Positions 17,402 to 25,369 of a stretch of 64,000 bases of DNA are shown here, one piece after another (within the stretch, counting starts at the first letter, position 1; each line of letters opens with the position of its first letter). The DNA is from Dactylosporangium sp040605635. GTDB taxonomy: Bacteria; Actinomycetota; Actinomycetes; Mycobacteriales; Micromonosporaceae. The stretch spans positions 186,001 through 250,000 of the forward strand of contig NZ_JBEXDG010000003.1 of the NCBI RefSeq assembly GCF_040605635.1, given 5' to 3'. Made by a program: the position numbers and the translations under genes. The notes under the pieces were generated by a model. That model was not told the origin of the DNA. It saw only the letters and a list, made by a program, of their open reading frames with translations, and ran no database searches.

Positions 17402-18658
17402 ATGATCCGCCCCAACCTCGCATGGCGCTCGGTCGCCGTGCTGAGCGCTGCCGTTCTGGCACTCAGCGCATGTGGTGACGATGCAGATAGCCCCAGCACG
17501 GGCGCAACCACCGGTGGCGCCGCACCCGGCGACGGTGTGCTGAAGATCGGCACGATCCTGCCGCAGACCGGTTCGCTGGCCTTCCTCGGCCCTCCGGAGT
17601 TCGCCGGCGTCGACGTCGCGATCAAGGAGATCAACGCCAACGGTGGCGTCCTGGGCAAGCCCGTCACGATCCAGCACATGGACTCGGGCGACACCTCCAC
17701 GGACATCGCCACCCAGTCGGTCAACAAGCTCCTCACGGACAAGACCGATGTCATCATCGGTGCCGCCTCGTCGTCCGTCTCGCTGTCCGTGATCGACAAG
17801 ATCACCGGCGCGGGCGTGGTCCAGATCTCGCCGGCCAACACGTCGACGGCGCTGACCACCTACAACGACAAGGGCCTCTACTTCCGGACCGCTCCGCCGG
17901 ACACGCTGCAGGGCCGCGTCCTCGGTGACCTGATCGTCCAGGACGGCAACGCCACCACCGGCATGCTGGTCCTCAACGACTCCTACGGCACCGGGCTCGC
18001 CGAGAACGCCAAGGCGGAGATCGAGAGCGGCGGCGGCAAGGTCGCCGTGTCGGTGACCTACGACCCGAAGGCCGCCGACTTCTCGGCCGACGTGGCGAAG
18101 ATCAAGGCCGCCAACCCGGACGCGATCGCGATCATCGGCTTCGACGAGACCAAGAAGATCGTCCCCAAGCTGATCGAGGCCGGCCTCAAGAGCAAGAAGT
18201 GGTACTTTGTGGACGGCAACATCGCCGACTACTCGAAGGACTTCGCTCCCGGCACGCTGACGGGCTTCAAGGGCACCCAGCCCGGCGCCGCGACCAAGGA
18301 CGACTTCAAGAAGCGCGCCCTTGAGATCAACAAGGACCTGAAGGACTGGAACTACGCCGTCGAGTCCTACGACGCCACCATCCTCGCGGCCCTCGCGGCC
18401 CTCGAGGCCGGCAGCGACAACCCGGCCGAGATCGCGAAGCACCTGATCACCGTCTCCAAGGGCGGCGAGAAGTGCACGGACTTCAAGTCCTGCGCCGACC
18501 TGATCAAGGCCAAGAAGGACATCGACTACGACGGCCTGAGCGGCCCGATCTCCTTCAACGACGCCGGCGACCCGGCCGAGGCCACCATCGGTGTCTACAC
18601 CTACGACGCGAACAACAAGCTCACGTCGGACGTGAAGTACCAGACCGGCAAGATCTGA
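17402..18658 (+). CDS. livK: Branched-chain amino-acid ABC transporter substrate-binding lipoprotein
   Basis: The 418-residue protein has a lipoprotein signal peptide with the lipobox LSAC (Cys24), then a Leu/Ile/Val-type periplasmic binding fold: ILPQTGSLAFLGPPEFAGVDVAIKEINANGG at the start and the VIIGAASSSVS segment of lobe 1. AAAAAGGAGACAG precedes the ATG, a strong ribosome site. It delivers branched-chain amino acids or related compounds to the permeases encoded by the convergent livHMGF genes. The split arrangement suggests separate control of the receptor, which is usually needed in excess. A strong terminator follows. Confidence 0.93.
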   Translation: MIRPNLAWRSVAVLSAAVLALSACGDDADSPSTGATTGGAAPGDGVLKIGTILPQTGSLAFLGPPEFAGVDVAIKEINANGGVLGKPVTIQHMDSGDTSTDIATQSVNKLLTDKTDVIIGAASSSVSLSVIDKITGAGVVQISPANTSTALTTYNDKGLYFRTAPPDTLQGRVLGDLIVQDGNATTGMLVLNDSYGTGLAENAKAEIESGGGKVAVSVTYDPKAADFSADVAKIKAANPDAIAIIGFDETKKIVPKLIEAGLKSKKWYFVDGNIADYSKDFAPGTLTGFKGTQPGAATKDDFKKRALEINKDLKDWNYAVESYDATILAALAALEAGSDNPAEIAKHLITVSKGGEKCTDFKSCADLIKAKKDIDYDGLSGPISFNDAGDPAEATIGVYTYDANNKLTSDVKYQTGKI

Positions 18659-18672
18659 TCTGAATAAACCGG

Positions 18673-18707
18673 AAAGGGCCCCACCGCGGAAGCGGTGGGG
18701 CCCTTTT
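18673..18707 (+). terminator. Rho-independent terminator of livK
   Basis: A 15-bp perfect stem AAAGGGCCCCACCGC / GCGGTGGGGCCCTTT with a 4-base loop and trailing T residues lies 14 bases after the livK stop. Confidence 0.92.
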
Positions 18708-18728
18708 CCATGCGTGCGATACAACAAA

Positions 18729-18760
18729 TATCCCGCGCCCCCTTCCGGGGGCGCGGGATA
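18729..18760 (-). terminator. Terminator of the livHMGF operon
   Basis: A 14-bp perfect stem TATCCCGCGCCCCC / GGGGGCGCGGGATA with a TTCC loop lies just past the livF stop. Read on the minus strand it is followed by TTTGTTGT. Confidence 0.88.
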
Positions 18761-18774
18761 GCAAAAACGATGGT

Positions 18775-19575
18775 TCAGGCGCGCGCGAGCGTACCCAGGT
18801 ACAACTCGATCACCCGCGGGTCGTTGATGAGGTCCTGACCCGAGGCGGTGTAGGCATTGCGACCCTGATCGAGCACGTAACCGCGGTCGCAGATCTGCAG
18901 GCACCGGCGGGCGTTCTGCTCGACCATCACGACCGTCACGCCGGTCGAGTTGATCTGCTTGGTCCGGAAGAACACCTCGTCCTGCAGCGCCGGCGAGAGG
19001 CCCGCCGAGGGCTCGTCCAGCAGCAGGACGGTCGGCTCCATCATGAGCGCACGGGCCATGGCGACCATCTGCCGCTCACCGCCCGACATGAGCCCGGCCC
19101 GCTGCTTGCGCCGCTCGGCCAGGGTCGGGAACAGCTGGGTCACGAAGTCGAAGCGCTCCTTGTAGCGCTTCGGCTTCAGGAACGTGCCCATCTGCAGGTT
19201 CTCTTCGATGGTGAGCGCGGCGAACACGTTGTTGTTCTGGGGTACGAAGCCGATGCCCCGCTCCACCAGCGCGTGCGCCTTGAGGTTGGTGATGTTCTCC
19301 CCGCGCAGGGTGACAGCCCCCGAGCGGATGTTGACCAGGCCGAACATGGCTTTCAGAAGGGTCGACTTGCCGGCGCCGTTGGGGCCGATGATGCCCACGA
19401 GCTCGCCGTCGTGCACGTACAGGTCAGCGCCGTTGAGGATGTTGACGCCGGGCAGGTACCCCGCGGTGACATCGTCGGCCCGCAGGACCGCCCCGTCCGC
19501 GTGCGCCAGGTGGTCGCCACGGTCGAGGATCTCGTTGCTGGCGACCGGAGCCTCGTCCTCGATCGAATCGGTCAT
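18775..19575 (-). CDS. livF: Branched-chain amino-acid ABC transporter ATPase LivF
   Basis: The 266-residue ATPase has Walker A GPNGAGKST, the Q-loop FVPQNNNVF, the signature LMSGGERQM, Walker B VLLLDEPSAGLSP and the His-switch region. A 30-residue N-terminal extension precedes the ABC domain. It pairs with LivG to power the LivHM channel. Its ATG overlaps the stop of a 30-codon micro-ORF that itself overlaps livG, so translation is probably handed on without release. Confidence 0.93.
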   Translation of the reverse strand: MTDSIEDEAPVASNEILDRGDHLAHADGAVLRADDVTAGYLPGVNILNGADLYVHDGELVGIIGPNGAGKSTLLKAMFGLVNIRSGAVTLRGENITNLKAHALVERGIGFVPQNNNVFAALTIEENLQMGTFLKPKRYKERFDFVTQLFPTLAERRKQRAGLMSGGERQMVAMARALMMEPTVLLLDEPSAGLSPALQDEVFFRTKQINSTGVTVVMVEQNARRCLQICDRGYVLDQGRNAYTASGQDLINDPRVIELYLGTLARA

Positions 19576-19664
19576 GCCGTCACCTCCGCTTCGCTGCGGC
19601 GCCGGCCTGACCCGAACCCGCGCTGATGATGCCCGATCACTCCGCTACGCTCCGGATCGGTCAT
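19572..19664 (-). CDS. 30-codon micro-ORF bridging livG and livF
   Basis: The frame MTDPERSGVIGHHQ... ends ...RRRSEAEVTA. Its ATG overlaps the livG TGA by four bases and its TGA overlaps the livF ATG in the same way. The first codons copy the start of livF (ATGACCGAT in both). It resembles the 24-codon micro-ORF at 45800-45874 in size, both-end overlap and the Arg-Ser-Glu-Ala ending, so it may be a short repeated coupling element rather than a gene with a useful product. Confidence 0.5.
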   Translation of the reverse strand: MTDPERSGVIGHHQRGFGSGRRRSEAEVTA

Positions 19665-20647
19665 GCCGGCCCCCTCTTCGTGACGTCGTCGGGTGACGCG
19701 GCGAGCTCGTCGACGGCCCCGATGAGCGTCACATCGCCGCCGGACTCGTCCAGCGTCGAGGCGTCGACCTCCTCGCCGCCGACGGTCTTGACCGCGCCGT
19801 CGTGGTGGGCGCCCAGGTAGGCGTCGATCACGCGCGGGTCGGCCATGACCTTGTCCGGGGTGCCCTCGGCGATGACGCCGCCCTGCCCCATGACGATGAT
19901 CCAGTCGCTGATGTCGTGGACCATGTCCATGTCGTGCTCGACGAACAGCACGGTCATGCCGTCCTCGCGCAGCTGCTTGACATGGCCGAGCAGCGACTGC
20001 GTCAGCGCCGGGTTGACCCCGGCCATCGGCTCGTCGAGCATGACCATCTCCGGCTGCACCATGAGGGCCCGCGCCATCTCCAGGAGCTTGCGCTGGCCGC
20101 CGGAGAGGCTGCCGGCGAAGTCGTCCCGCTTGGCGATGAGCTTGAAGCGGGTGAGCAGGTCCTCCGCGCGGGCGGTGACCTCCGCCTCCTGCTGCTTCCA
20201 GGTGCCGGGCAGCAGCGCGCGCCAGAAGCTCTCGCCGCGCTGCCCGGTGGCGCCGAGCCGCATGTTGTCGATGACCTTGAGCTTGGACAGGGCCTTCGTG
20301 AGCTGGAAGGTGCGGACCATGCCGGCCCGGGCGACCTTGTGGGCCGCGACCCCCGACAGCGACCGGCCGTTGAACGTCCACGAGCCCTCGTCGGGCGCGT
20401 CGAAGCCGGTGAGCAGGTTGAAGAAGGTCGTCTTGCCGGCGCCGTTGGGGCCGATGAGGGCCGTGATGGAGCCGCGCTGGATCTCGACGTGCTTGACGTC
20501 GACGGCGGTGAGGCCGCCGAAGCGGCGGATCACGTTGTCGGCGACGAGGATCGGATCGGGCTTCGGGACGCCGGGCTCGCACGGCAGACCGGCCAGGGCC
20601 TGCACGGCTCGCGTCCGGGCGGCCCGATCGGACTTCTCAACGTCCAT
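19661..20647 (-). CDS. livG: Branched-chain amino-acid ABC transporter ATPase LivG
   Basis: The 328-residue ATPase has Walker A GPNGAGKTT, signature SLSGGQRKLLE, Walker B MVMLDEPMAGVNP and the LivG-type C-terminal GVIAEGTPDKVMADPRVIDAYLG. About 40 residues at the N-terminus and 50 at the C-terminus (Asp/Val-rich) extend beyond the usual family length. Its start overlaps the livM stop by 11 bases. Confidence 0.93.
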   Translation of the reverse strand: MDVEKSDRAARTRAVQALAGLPCEPGVPKPDPILVADNVIRRFGGLTAVDVKHVEIQRGSITALIGPNGAGKTTFFNLLTGFDAPDEGSWTFNGRSLSGVAAHKVARAGMVRTFQLTKALSKLKVIDNMRLGATGQRGESFWRALLPGTWKQQEAEVTARAEDLLTRFKLIAKRDDFAGSLSGGQRKLLEMARALMVQPEMVMLDEPMAGVNPALTQSLLGHVKQLREDGMTVLFVEHDMDMVHDISDWIIVMGQGGVIAEGTPDKVMADPRVIDAYLGAHHDGAVKTVGGEEVDASTLDESGGDVTLIGAVDELAASPDDVTKRGPA

Positions 20648-21632
20648 CGAGCATGACCTCCCTCTTGTCGCCGAAGATGCCCTGCGGCCGGTAGATCAGC
20701 AGCAGGATGAGGCCGAGACCGACCAGGATGTACCGGACCGAGCCGGCCTGCGAGGTGGTCATGAGCCAATCCGGGAAGACCTTGTTGTTGGACGCCTCGC
20801 TGAGCGTGGAGTCGATGAAGACCAGCAGCACCCAGAAGATCATCGAGCCGACGACCGGGCCGAAGACGCGGGCCGCGCCGCCGAGGATGACGATGGTGTA
20901 CGCGAAGAACGTGAACTCCGTGCCGTACGTGTCCGGCTGGACCGCCGCCCGGTCGAGGGCGAAGACGAAACCACCGAGGGCACCGATGACGCCACCGAGG
21001 ACCAGCGACTGCATCTTGTACGAGAAGACGTTCTTGCCGAGGCTGCGCACGGCGTCCTCGTCCTCCCGGATCGCCTTCAGCACACGACCCCACGGGCTGC
21101 TCATGAGCAGGTACACCACGAGGCAGCTGAGCGCGACGAGGACCCAGCCGACCAGCAGGATCCACAGCTCACGGTCGGTGAACGTGATGAGTCCCAGGTC
21201 GAGGCCCTTGCTGCCGGCGAACGGGTTGAGGGCGTAGAAGTCCTGCGAGAAGCTCTGCAGGCCGTCCGAGGCACCGGTCCACTTGCGCAGGTCGGTGGCG
21301 CGGTAGAAGAGCCGGATGATCTCGGCCGCGGCGATCGTGACGATGGCCAGATAGTCCGCGCGCAGGCGCAGCGTCGGGATACCGAGCAGCAGCGCGAGGA
21401 CCACCGCCGCGGCCAGGCCGATGGCGACGCCGAGCCACAGTGACAGGCCGAAGGTGGAGACCGTGATCGCGATGCCGTAGGCACCGACGCCGAGGAAGGC
21501 GGACTGGCCGAAGTTGAGCAGGCCAGTGTAGCCGAAGTGGACGTTGAGGCCGATGGCCGCGAGGGCGTAAGCAATGGTCGTGGAACCGATGATGGCTTCC
21601 AGCGACACGCTGAAGATACTGCTCCAGTTCAT
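20637..21632 (-). CDS. livM: Branched-chain amino-acid ABC transporter permease LivM
   Basis: The 331-residue permease has about eight to ten membrane helices and the family segments NVHFGYTGLLNFGQSAFLGVGAYG near the N-terminus and SPWGRVLKAIREDEDAVRSLGKN, the coupling-helix loop that contacts the ATPases. It forms the channel with LivH. Ten bases separate it from livH upstream. Confidence 0.93.
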   Translation of the reverse strand: MNWSSIFSVSLEAIIGSTTIAYALAAIGLNVHFGYTGLLNFGQSAFLGVGAYGIAITVSTFGLSLWLGVAIGLAAAVVLALLLGIPTLRLRADYLAIVTIAAAEIIRLFYRATDLRKWTGASDGLQSFSQDFYALNPFAGSKGLDLGLITFTDRELWILLVGWVLVALSCLVVYLLMSSPWGRVLKAIREDEDAVRSLGKNVFSYKMQSLVLGGVIGALGGFVFALDRAAVQPDTYGTEFTFFAYTIVILGGAARVFGPVVGSMIFWVLLVFIDSTLSEASNNKVFPDWLMTTSQAGSVRYILVGLGLILLLIYRPQGIFGDKREVMLDGR

Positions 21633-21642
21633 GGTCGTCCCC

Positions 21643-22944
21643 TCAGCCGATCCGGGCCCGGCGACCGAGGATGCCCTGCGGCCGGAAGAGCAGGATCACG
21701 ATCAGCACCCCGAGGGCGCCCACGGACTTCAACTCGGTCGGGATCCACAGCGTGGAGATCTGGATGAACAACCCGATGACGAGGCTGCCGAGCAGCGCGC
21801 CCCAGGCCGTGCCGAAGCCGCCGAGGGTCACCGCGGCGAAGATCAGCAGCAGGATCTGGAAGCCCATCTGGAAACCGACGCCCTGGAAGGTGCCGAGGAT
21901 GACACCGCTGAGCGCGGCGAGGCCGCCGCCGATCGTCCAGACCAGCCGGATGATGCGGTCGACGTTGATGCCGGACGCGGCGGCGAGCGCCGGGTTGTCG
22001 GCGACCGCACGGGTCGCCTTGCCCAGCCGGGTGCCGACCAGCGCGAAGGACACCGCCGCGAGGACCACGAGGGCGACGCCGTCGGCGATCAGGTTCTTCG
22101 GCGCGATCAGGAACGGGCCGTACTGCACGCCCGCCTGGGAGTTGTAGTCGGCGAAGTTGCGCGACTCGCCGCCGAAGAAGTACAGGAAGACGTAGCGCAC
22201 CAGCAGCGACAGACCGATCGAGATGATCATCATGGTCACCAGGTTGGTGCGGCGCTTGCGCAGCCAGCCCCAGAACGCGCGGTCCTGGAAGTAGCCCATG
22301 GCGGCGCCGATGGCCACCGAGATGATCCCGGACAGCACCAGCGGCATCCCGATCGTCACGTTGAACAGGAACGTGAGCAGACCGCCGAAGGTGACCATCT
22401 CGCCGTGGGCGAAGTTGGTCAGGCCGGTGGTGCCGAAGATCAGCGAGATGCCGAGCGCCGCGAGCGCGATGATCAGCGAGAAGTGCAGGCCGGAGTACAG
22501 CAGGTCGGCGAACCGGTCGAACGACGAGCCTCCCCCGCTGTCGTTCGTGCCGGGCTGGTTGCCGCCACCGATCGTCGTGCCGGACGGGCCGAGCGGGAAC
22601 AGCACGTTTCGTGCCTGCCCGTCAGCGACGGTCGGGGTCAGGCTGGGCCGGTTGTTGGTCAGGCCGACCCCGGCGGGCAGCGAGGCTACATCGAGGTCCA
22701 CCTTGTAGGTGCCCGGACCGGTGACCGGGATACTCCACTTGCCCTGCTCGTCGGATGTGGCCTCACCGGCGGGCGCGCCGTCCTGGGTGGACGCTTTGAT
22801 CTTCACACCGGCGACCGGAGCGCCGTTGTTCGTCAACGTCCCCTGCAGCGCTTCCCCTTCGGCCCATGCGCTTGTGGCGCCCAGGCCGAAGGAAAGCATC
22901 ACGCAGGCCAGGAAGGCCGTGAGCATGATCACGGCTCTACGCAA
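21643..22944 (-). CDS. livH: LivH permease with N-terminal secreted Ig-like (carboxypeptidase-regulatory-type) domain
   Basis: The 433-residue protein is about 140 residues longer than standard LivH. It begins with a signal peptide (residues 1-28, cleavage after AWA), then a small beta-rich domain at about 33-110 (LQGTLTNNGAPVAGVKIKAS, GEATSDEQGKWSIPV, YKVDLD) of the carboxypeptidase-regulatory/Ig-like kind, a Gly/Ser/Asn linker, and only then the LivH permease (ALGISLIFGTTGLTNFAHGEM) from about residue 146. A TTG start at 22944 was chosen because GAGGAG stands five bases upstream. The extra domain would face outside and might help dock the LivK lipoprotein. Confidence 0.88.
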   Translation of the reverse strand: MRRAVIMLTAFLACVMLSFGLGATSAWAEGEALQGTLTNNGAPVAGVKIKASTQDGAPAGEATSDEQGKWSIPVTGPGTYKVDLDVASLPAGVGLTNNRPSLTPTVADGQARNVLFPLGPSGTTIGGGNQPGTNDSGGGSSFDRFADLLYSGLHFSLIIALAALGISLIFGTTGLTNFAHGEMVTFGGLLTFLFNVTIGMPLVLSGIISVAIGAAMGYFQDRAFWGWLRKRRTNLVTMMIISIGLSLLVRYVFLYFFGGESRNFADYNSQAGVQYGPFLIAPKNLIADGVALVVLAAVSFALVGTRLGKATRAVADNPALAAASGINVDRIIRLVWTIGGGLAALSGVILGTFQGVGFQMGFQILLLIFAAVTLGGFGTAWGALLGSLVIGLFIQISTLWIPTELKSVGALGVLIVILLFRPQGILGRRARIG

Positions 22945-23060
22945 TGGTGCTCCTCGAATAACTCATGGCGGCAATCCGTCCCGACCCTCGGGACTGGCGG
23001 ATCATAGCCCGCGCCACAAGCCGATTGAGCGCCGTTACCAAGCCGTTATTCGAGTCAAGG

Positions 23061-23096
23061 CTTTACCTGCACAGACAGGCCTTGCGCAGGTAAAAG
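23061..23096. promoter_or_regulatory. Inverted repeat between livH and the ANTAR gene
   Basis: CTTTACCTGC (23061-23070) and GCAGGTAAAAG (23086-23096) form a 10-bp inverted repeat with a 15-base centre directly after the ANTAR gene stop. It could be that gene's terminator or an operator for the liv operon about 120 bp further on; the sequence alone does not decide. Confidence 0.45.
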
Positions 23097-23097
23097 G

Positions 23098-23709
23098 TCA
23101 GGACTCAGGGGTTACGGTGCTGTTACCGGTGGCGGTTTCCGTGATGATCCGATCGGCCACTTCCCGCATGGTCATTCGGTGGTCCATCGCGGTGCGCTGA
23201 ATCCATTTGAACGCCTGCGGCTCGTTCATCGAGTAGGTCGCCATGAGCTGCCCCTTGGCCCGCTCGACGACCTTGCGGGTCTCCAGGCGGTCGGTCAGCG
23301 TGGCGACCTCCTCCTCGAGCACCGCCAGCTCCGCGAAGCGCGACACCGCGATCTCCACGGCCGGCACCAGGTCGCTCTTCTGGAACGGCTTCACCAGATA
23401 GGCCATCGCGCCCGCGGCGCGCGCCCGCTCGACCAGGTCCCGCTGGCTGAACGCGGTGAGGATGACGACCGGCGCGAGACGGGCGCCGGCGATCTTCTCC
23501 GCGGCGGCCAGCCCGTCCATGATCGGCATCTTGATGTCCATGATGACCAGGTCGGGCTTGAGCTCCTCAGCGAGACGGACGGCGGTCTCGCCGTCGCCGG
23601 CCTCGCCGACCACGTCGTAGCCCTCCTCGACGAGCATCTCGCGCAGGTCGAGGCGGATGAGCGCCTCGTCTTCCGCGATGAGCACCCGGCGGCTCTGTGC
23701 CTCGGCCAC
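23098..23709 (-). CDS. pdtaR: PdtaR-type response regulator with ANTAR RNA-binding domain
   Basis: The protein has an N-terminal receiver domain (VLIAEDEALIRLDL, phospho-acceptor Asp in LVIMDIKMPIMDG, Lys in YLVKPF) and a C-terminal ANTAR domain (ETRKVVERAKGQLMATYSMNEPQAFKWIQ) that binds paired hairpins in mRNAs to prevent termination. It matches Rv1626/PdtaR closely in layout. The GTG at 23709 was chosen because GGGAG lies seven bases upstream (203 residues); a GTG at 23748 would add 13. The partner PdtaS kinase is not in the window. Confidence 0.9.
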   Translation of the reverse strand: MAEAQSRRVLIAEDEALIRLDLREMLVEEGYDVVGEAGDGETAVRLAEELKPDLVIMDIKMPIMDGLAAAEKIAGARLAPVVILTAFSQRDLVERARAAGAMAYLVKPFQKSDLVPAVEIAVSRFAELAVLEEEVATLTDRLETRKVVERAKGQLMATYSMNEPQAFKWIQRTAMDHRMTMREVADRIITETATGNSTVTPES

Positions 23710-23805
23710 GCGCAACTCCCGATCCGACTCGACGAACCTGACTGACACGACTGACGGCGGTTACCGCCGCGATCAGACTAATGGGTACCCTGGTGCGGCG
23801 TACTC

Positions 23806-23879
23806 GTCCCGGTATCCCAATCGGCAGAGGAACGGAGCTCAAACCTCCGACAGTGTGGGTTCGAATCCCACCCGGGGCA
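23806..23879 (+). tRNA. tRNA-Leu(CAA)-like gene with short variable arm
   Basis: The cloverleaf has acceptor GTCCCGG/CCGGGGC (one G-U), anticodon stem CGGAG/CTCCG with loop CTCAAAC (anticodon CAA at 23840-23842) and T arm GTGGG-TTCGAAT-CCCAC. The D stem is weak: T10-A25, two C-G pairs and a C-A mismatch. The variable region is only five bases (ACAGT), whereas leucine tRNAs normally carry a long class II variable arm. No CCA is encoded. It is either an unusual class-I-shaped leucine isoacceptor or a tRNA-like RNA with another job. Confidence 0.8.
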
Positions 23880-23894
23880 CGCACGACCCACCCG

Positions 23895-24710
23895 TCACGG
23901 CAGGATCACCGGCTCCGCGCCGGCGGTCAGCAGGTCCAGTCCGGCGCCGCTGACGACCTGCGCCGGCTGGCGGTCCCGCCCGAGGATCGCGGCCAGCCGC
24001 CCGACAGGCAGCCTGTCCGCGGCGGGAGAAGCCGCAAAAACCACGTTGCCGAAGCGCTGGCACCGCAGGAGTTCCGGACGCACCAGCAGGCACAGGTCGC
24101 CGAAGGCGGTGCGCAGCGTGGCCGCCTGCCCCCGGGAGAACGCCAGTGGCGCGAGGTCCGCGACGTTGACCGCGTAGACCCCGTCCGGGCGCAGGACCCG
24201 GGCCACCTCCGCGGCGAACGTGACGTCCGACACGCTCAGCGGCATCTCCGCGGCGTCGTACACGTCGCCGATCACCAGATCATAGGAAAAGCCGGGAATT
24301 CCGGCCACGACCGAGCGGGCGTCGCCGAAGACGAACGAGACGCCCGACGGGTCGGCCAGCGGCAGCACACGCTGCACGAACTCGGCCAGCTGCCGGTCCC
24401 GCTCGACGATCACCTGCGTGGAGCCGGGCCTGGTCGCGGTCACGTACCGCGGCATCGTGAAAGCACCACCGCCGAGGTGCAGCACGGTCAGCGGCCGCCC
24501 CTGCGGCGCCATGGTGTCGATGACCGCGGCGATGCGCCGGGCGTATTCGAAACGCAGATGCGTCGGATCGGCCACGTCGACGTAGGACTGCTGGACCTCC
24601 TCGAACAGCAGCGTCCAGCCGCCCTTGCGACGCGGGTCGCGCACGAGCCTGGCGCTGCCGAACTCGGTGCGCTCGCCGATCCCGTCGATGACCTCGCGCC
24701 ATCCACCCAT
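23895..24710 (-). CDS. Spermidine-synthase-like (polyamine aminopropyltransferase fold) protein
   Basis: The 271-residue protein has the spermidine-synthase Rossmann core: VLHLGGGAFTMPRYV binding the nucleoside, the QVIVERDRQLAEFV segment with the ribose-binding acid, and YDLVIGDVYD. The N-terminal part (LLFEEVQQSYVDVADPTHLRFEYAR) resembles the substrate-capping hairpin region. Many such stand-alone actinobacterial proteins do not make spermidine, so the methyl/aminopropyl acceptor is unknown. Its ATG directly follows the TAG of the lipoprotein gene upstream. Confidence 0.85.
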   Translation of the reverse strand: MGGWREVIDGIGERTEFGSARLVRDPRRKGGWTLLFEEVQQSYVDVADPTHLRFEYARRIAAVIDTMAPQGRPLTVLHLGGGAFTMPRYVTATRPGSTQVIVERDRQLAEFVQRVLPLADPSGVSFVFGDARSVVAGIPGFSYDLVIGDVYDAAEMPLSVSDVTFAAEVARVLRPDGVYAVNVADLAPLAFSRGQAATLRTAFGDLCLLVRPELLRCQRFGNVVFAASPAADRLPVGRLAAILGRDRQPAQVVSGAGLDLLTAGAEPVILP

Positions 24711-25241
24711 CTAGGCGGGCGCCTCGTCCACGACCTCGACGGGTGCGCCATCGGCATACCGGGCGGCGAACAGCGGCTTGGCCTTCTCGACCTCCGAGGT
24801 GCCGACGACGACGACCCCGCGCACGAAGTCCGACGACACGCTGTTGACGTGCACACCCTGCTCGGCCCAGTAGGTGTTGTCGTCGTTGACCTGCGCATAC
24901 CGCTTCGCCAGCTCGGCGGCGGAGAACTTCGCCTCGTGCACGATCACGCACGACGTGGCGAACGTGGCGGTGATCCACGTGTCGAGATCGGCGGACGGCT
25001 TGCGGTAGACCTCGACACCGTCGTCGCCGACCCGGGCGCCGGCGAACACGGCCGCGAAGTCGGCCTCGCCCTTCGTCCCGATCTGCGCGGCCACCTCGAC
25101 AGGGTCCACGGACGCGGACGCGCCGCACCCGGCGGTCTTCACGAGGCCCGCGGCGCCCGATGAGGCGGACGAGGACGGATCGGCCGAGGCGGAACATGCC
25201 GTCAGGCCGAGGAGCAGCGTCACCACCAGTACACGTCGCAT
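24711..25241 (-). CDS. Small lipoprotein, unknown
   Basis: The 176-residue protein starts MRRVLVVTLLLGLTAC with lipobox LTAC (Cys16), a Ser/Ala-rich linker and a soluble domain with two further cysteines (TAGCGAS and TSCVIVHE). No known family is recognised. It is the first gene of a two-gene unit with the spermidine-synthase-like gene (stop and start adjacent). The start was set at the signal peptide; upstream codons run through the palindrome at 25252-25293. Confidence 0.75.
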   Translation of the reverse strand: MRRVLVVTLLLGLTACSASADPSSSASSGAAGLVKTAGCGASASVDPVEVAAQIGTKGEADFAAVFAGARVGDDGVEVYRKPSADLDTWITATFATSCVIVHEAKFSAAELAKRYAQVNDDNTYWAEQGVHVNSVSSDFVRGVVVVGTSEVEKAKPLFAARYADGAPVEVVDEAPA

Positions 25242-25251
25242 CGCAGTCCAA

Positions 25252-25293
25252 CCTACCGGAGCGCAGAGGGCGCACCGCGCCCGCTCCGGTAGG
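25252..25293. promoter_or_regulatory. 12-bp inverted repeat between divergent genes
   Basis: CCTACCGGAGCG (25252-25263) is perfectly repeated in inverse at 25282-25293 (CGCTCCGGTAGG). It lies about 10 bases upstream of the lipoprotein start and 75 bases upstream of the EAL gene, so it could be a shared operator. Confidence 0.5.
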
Positions 25294-25369
25294 TAGGGCG
25301 GAGCGACCCCACCACAAGCCAAACAGGCGAATACCTCAGTTGCGGCGCTTCCGGGCCGAACCGAAGGGC

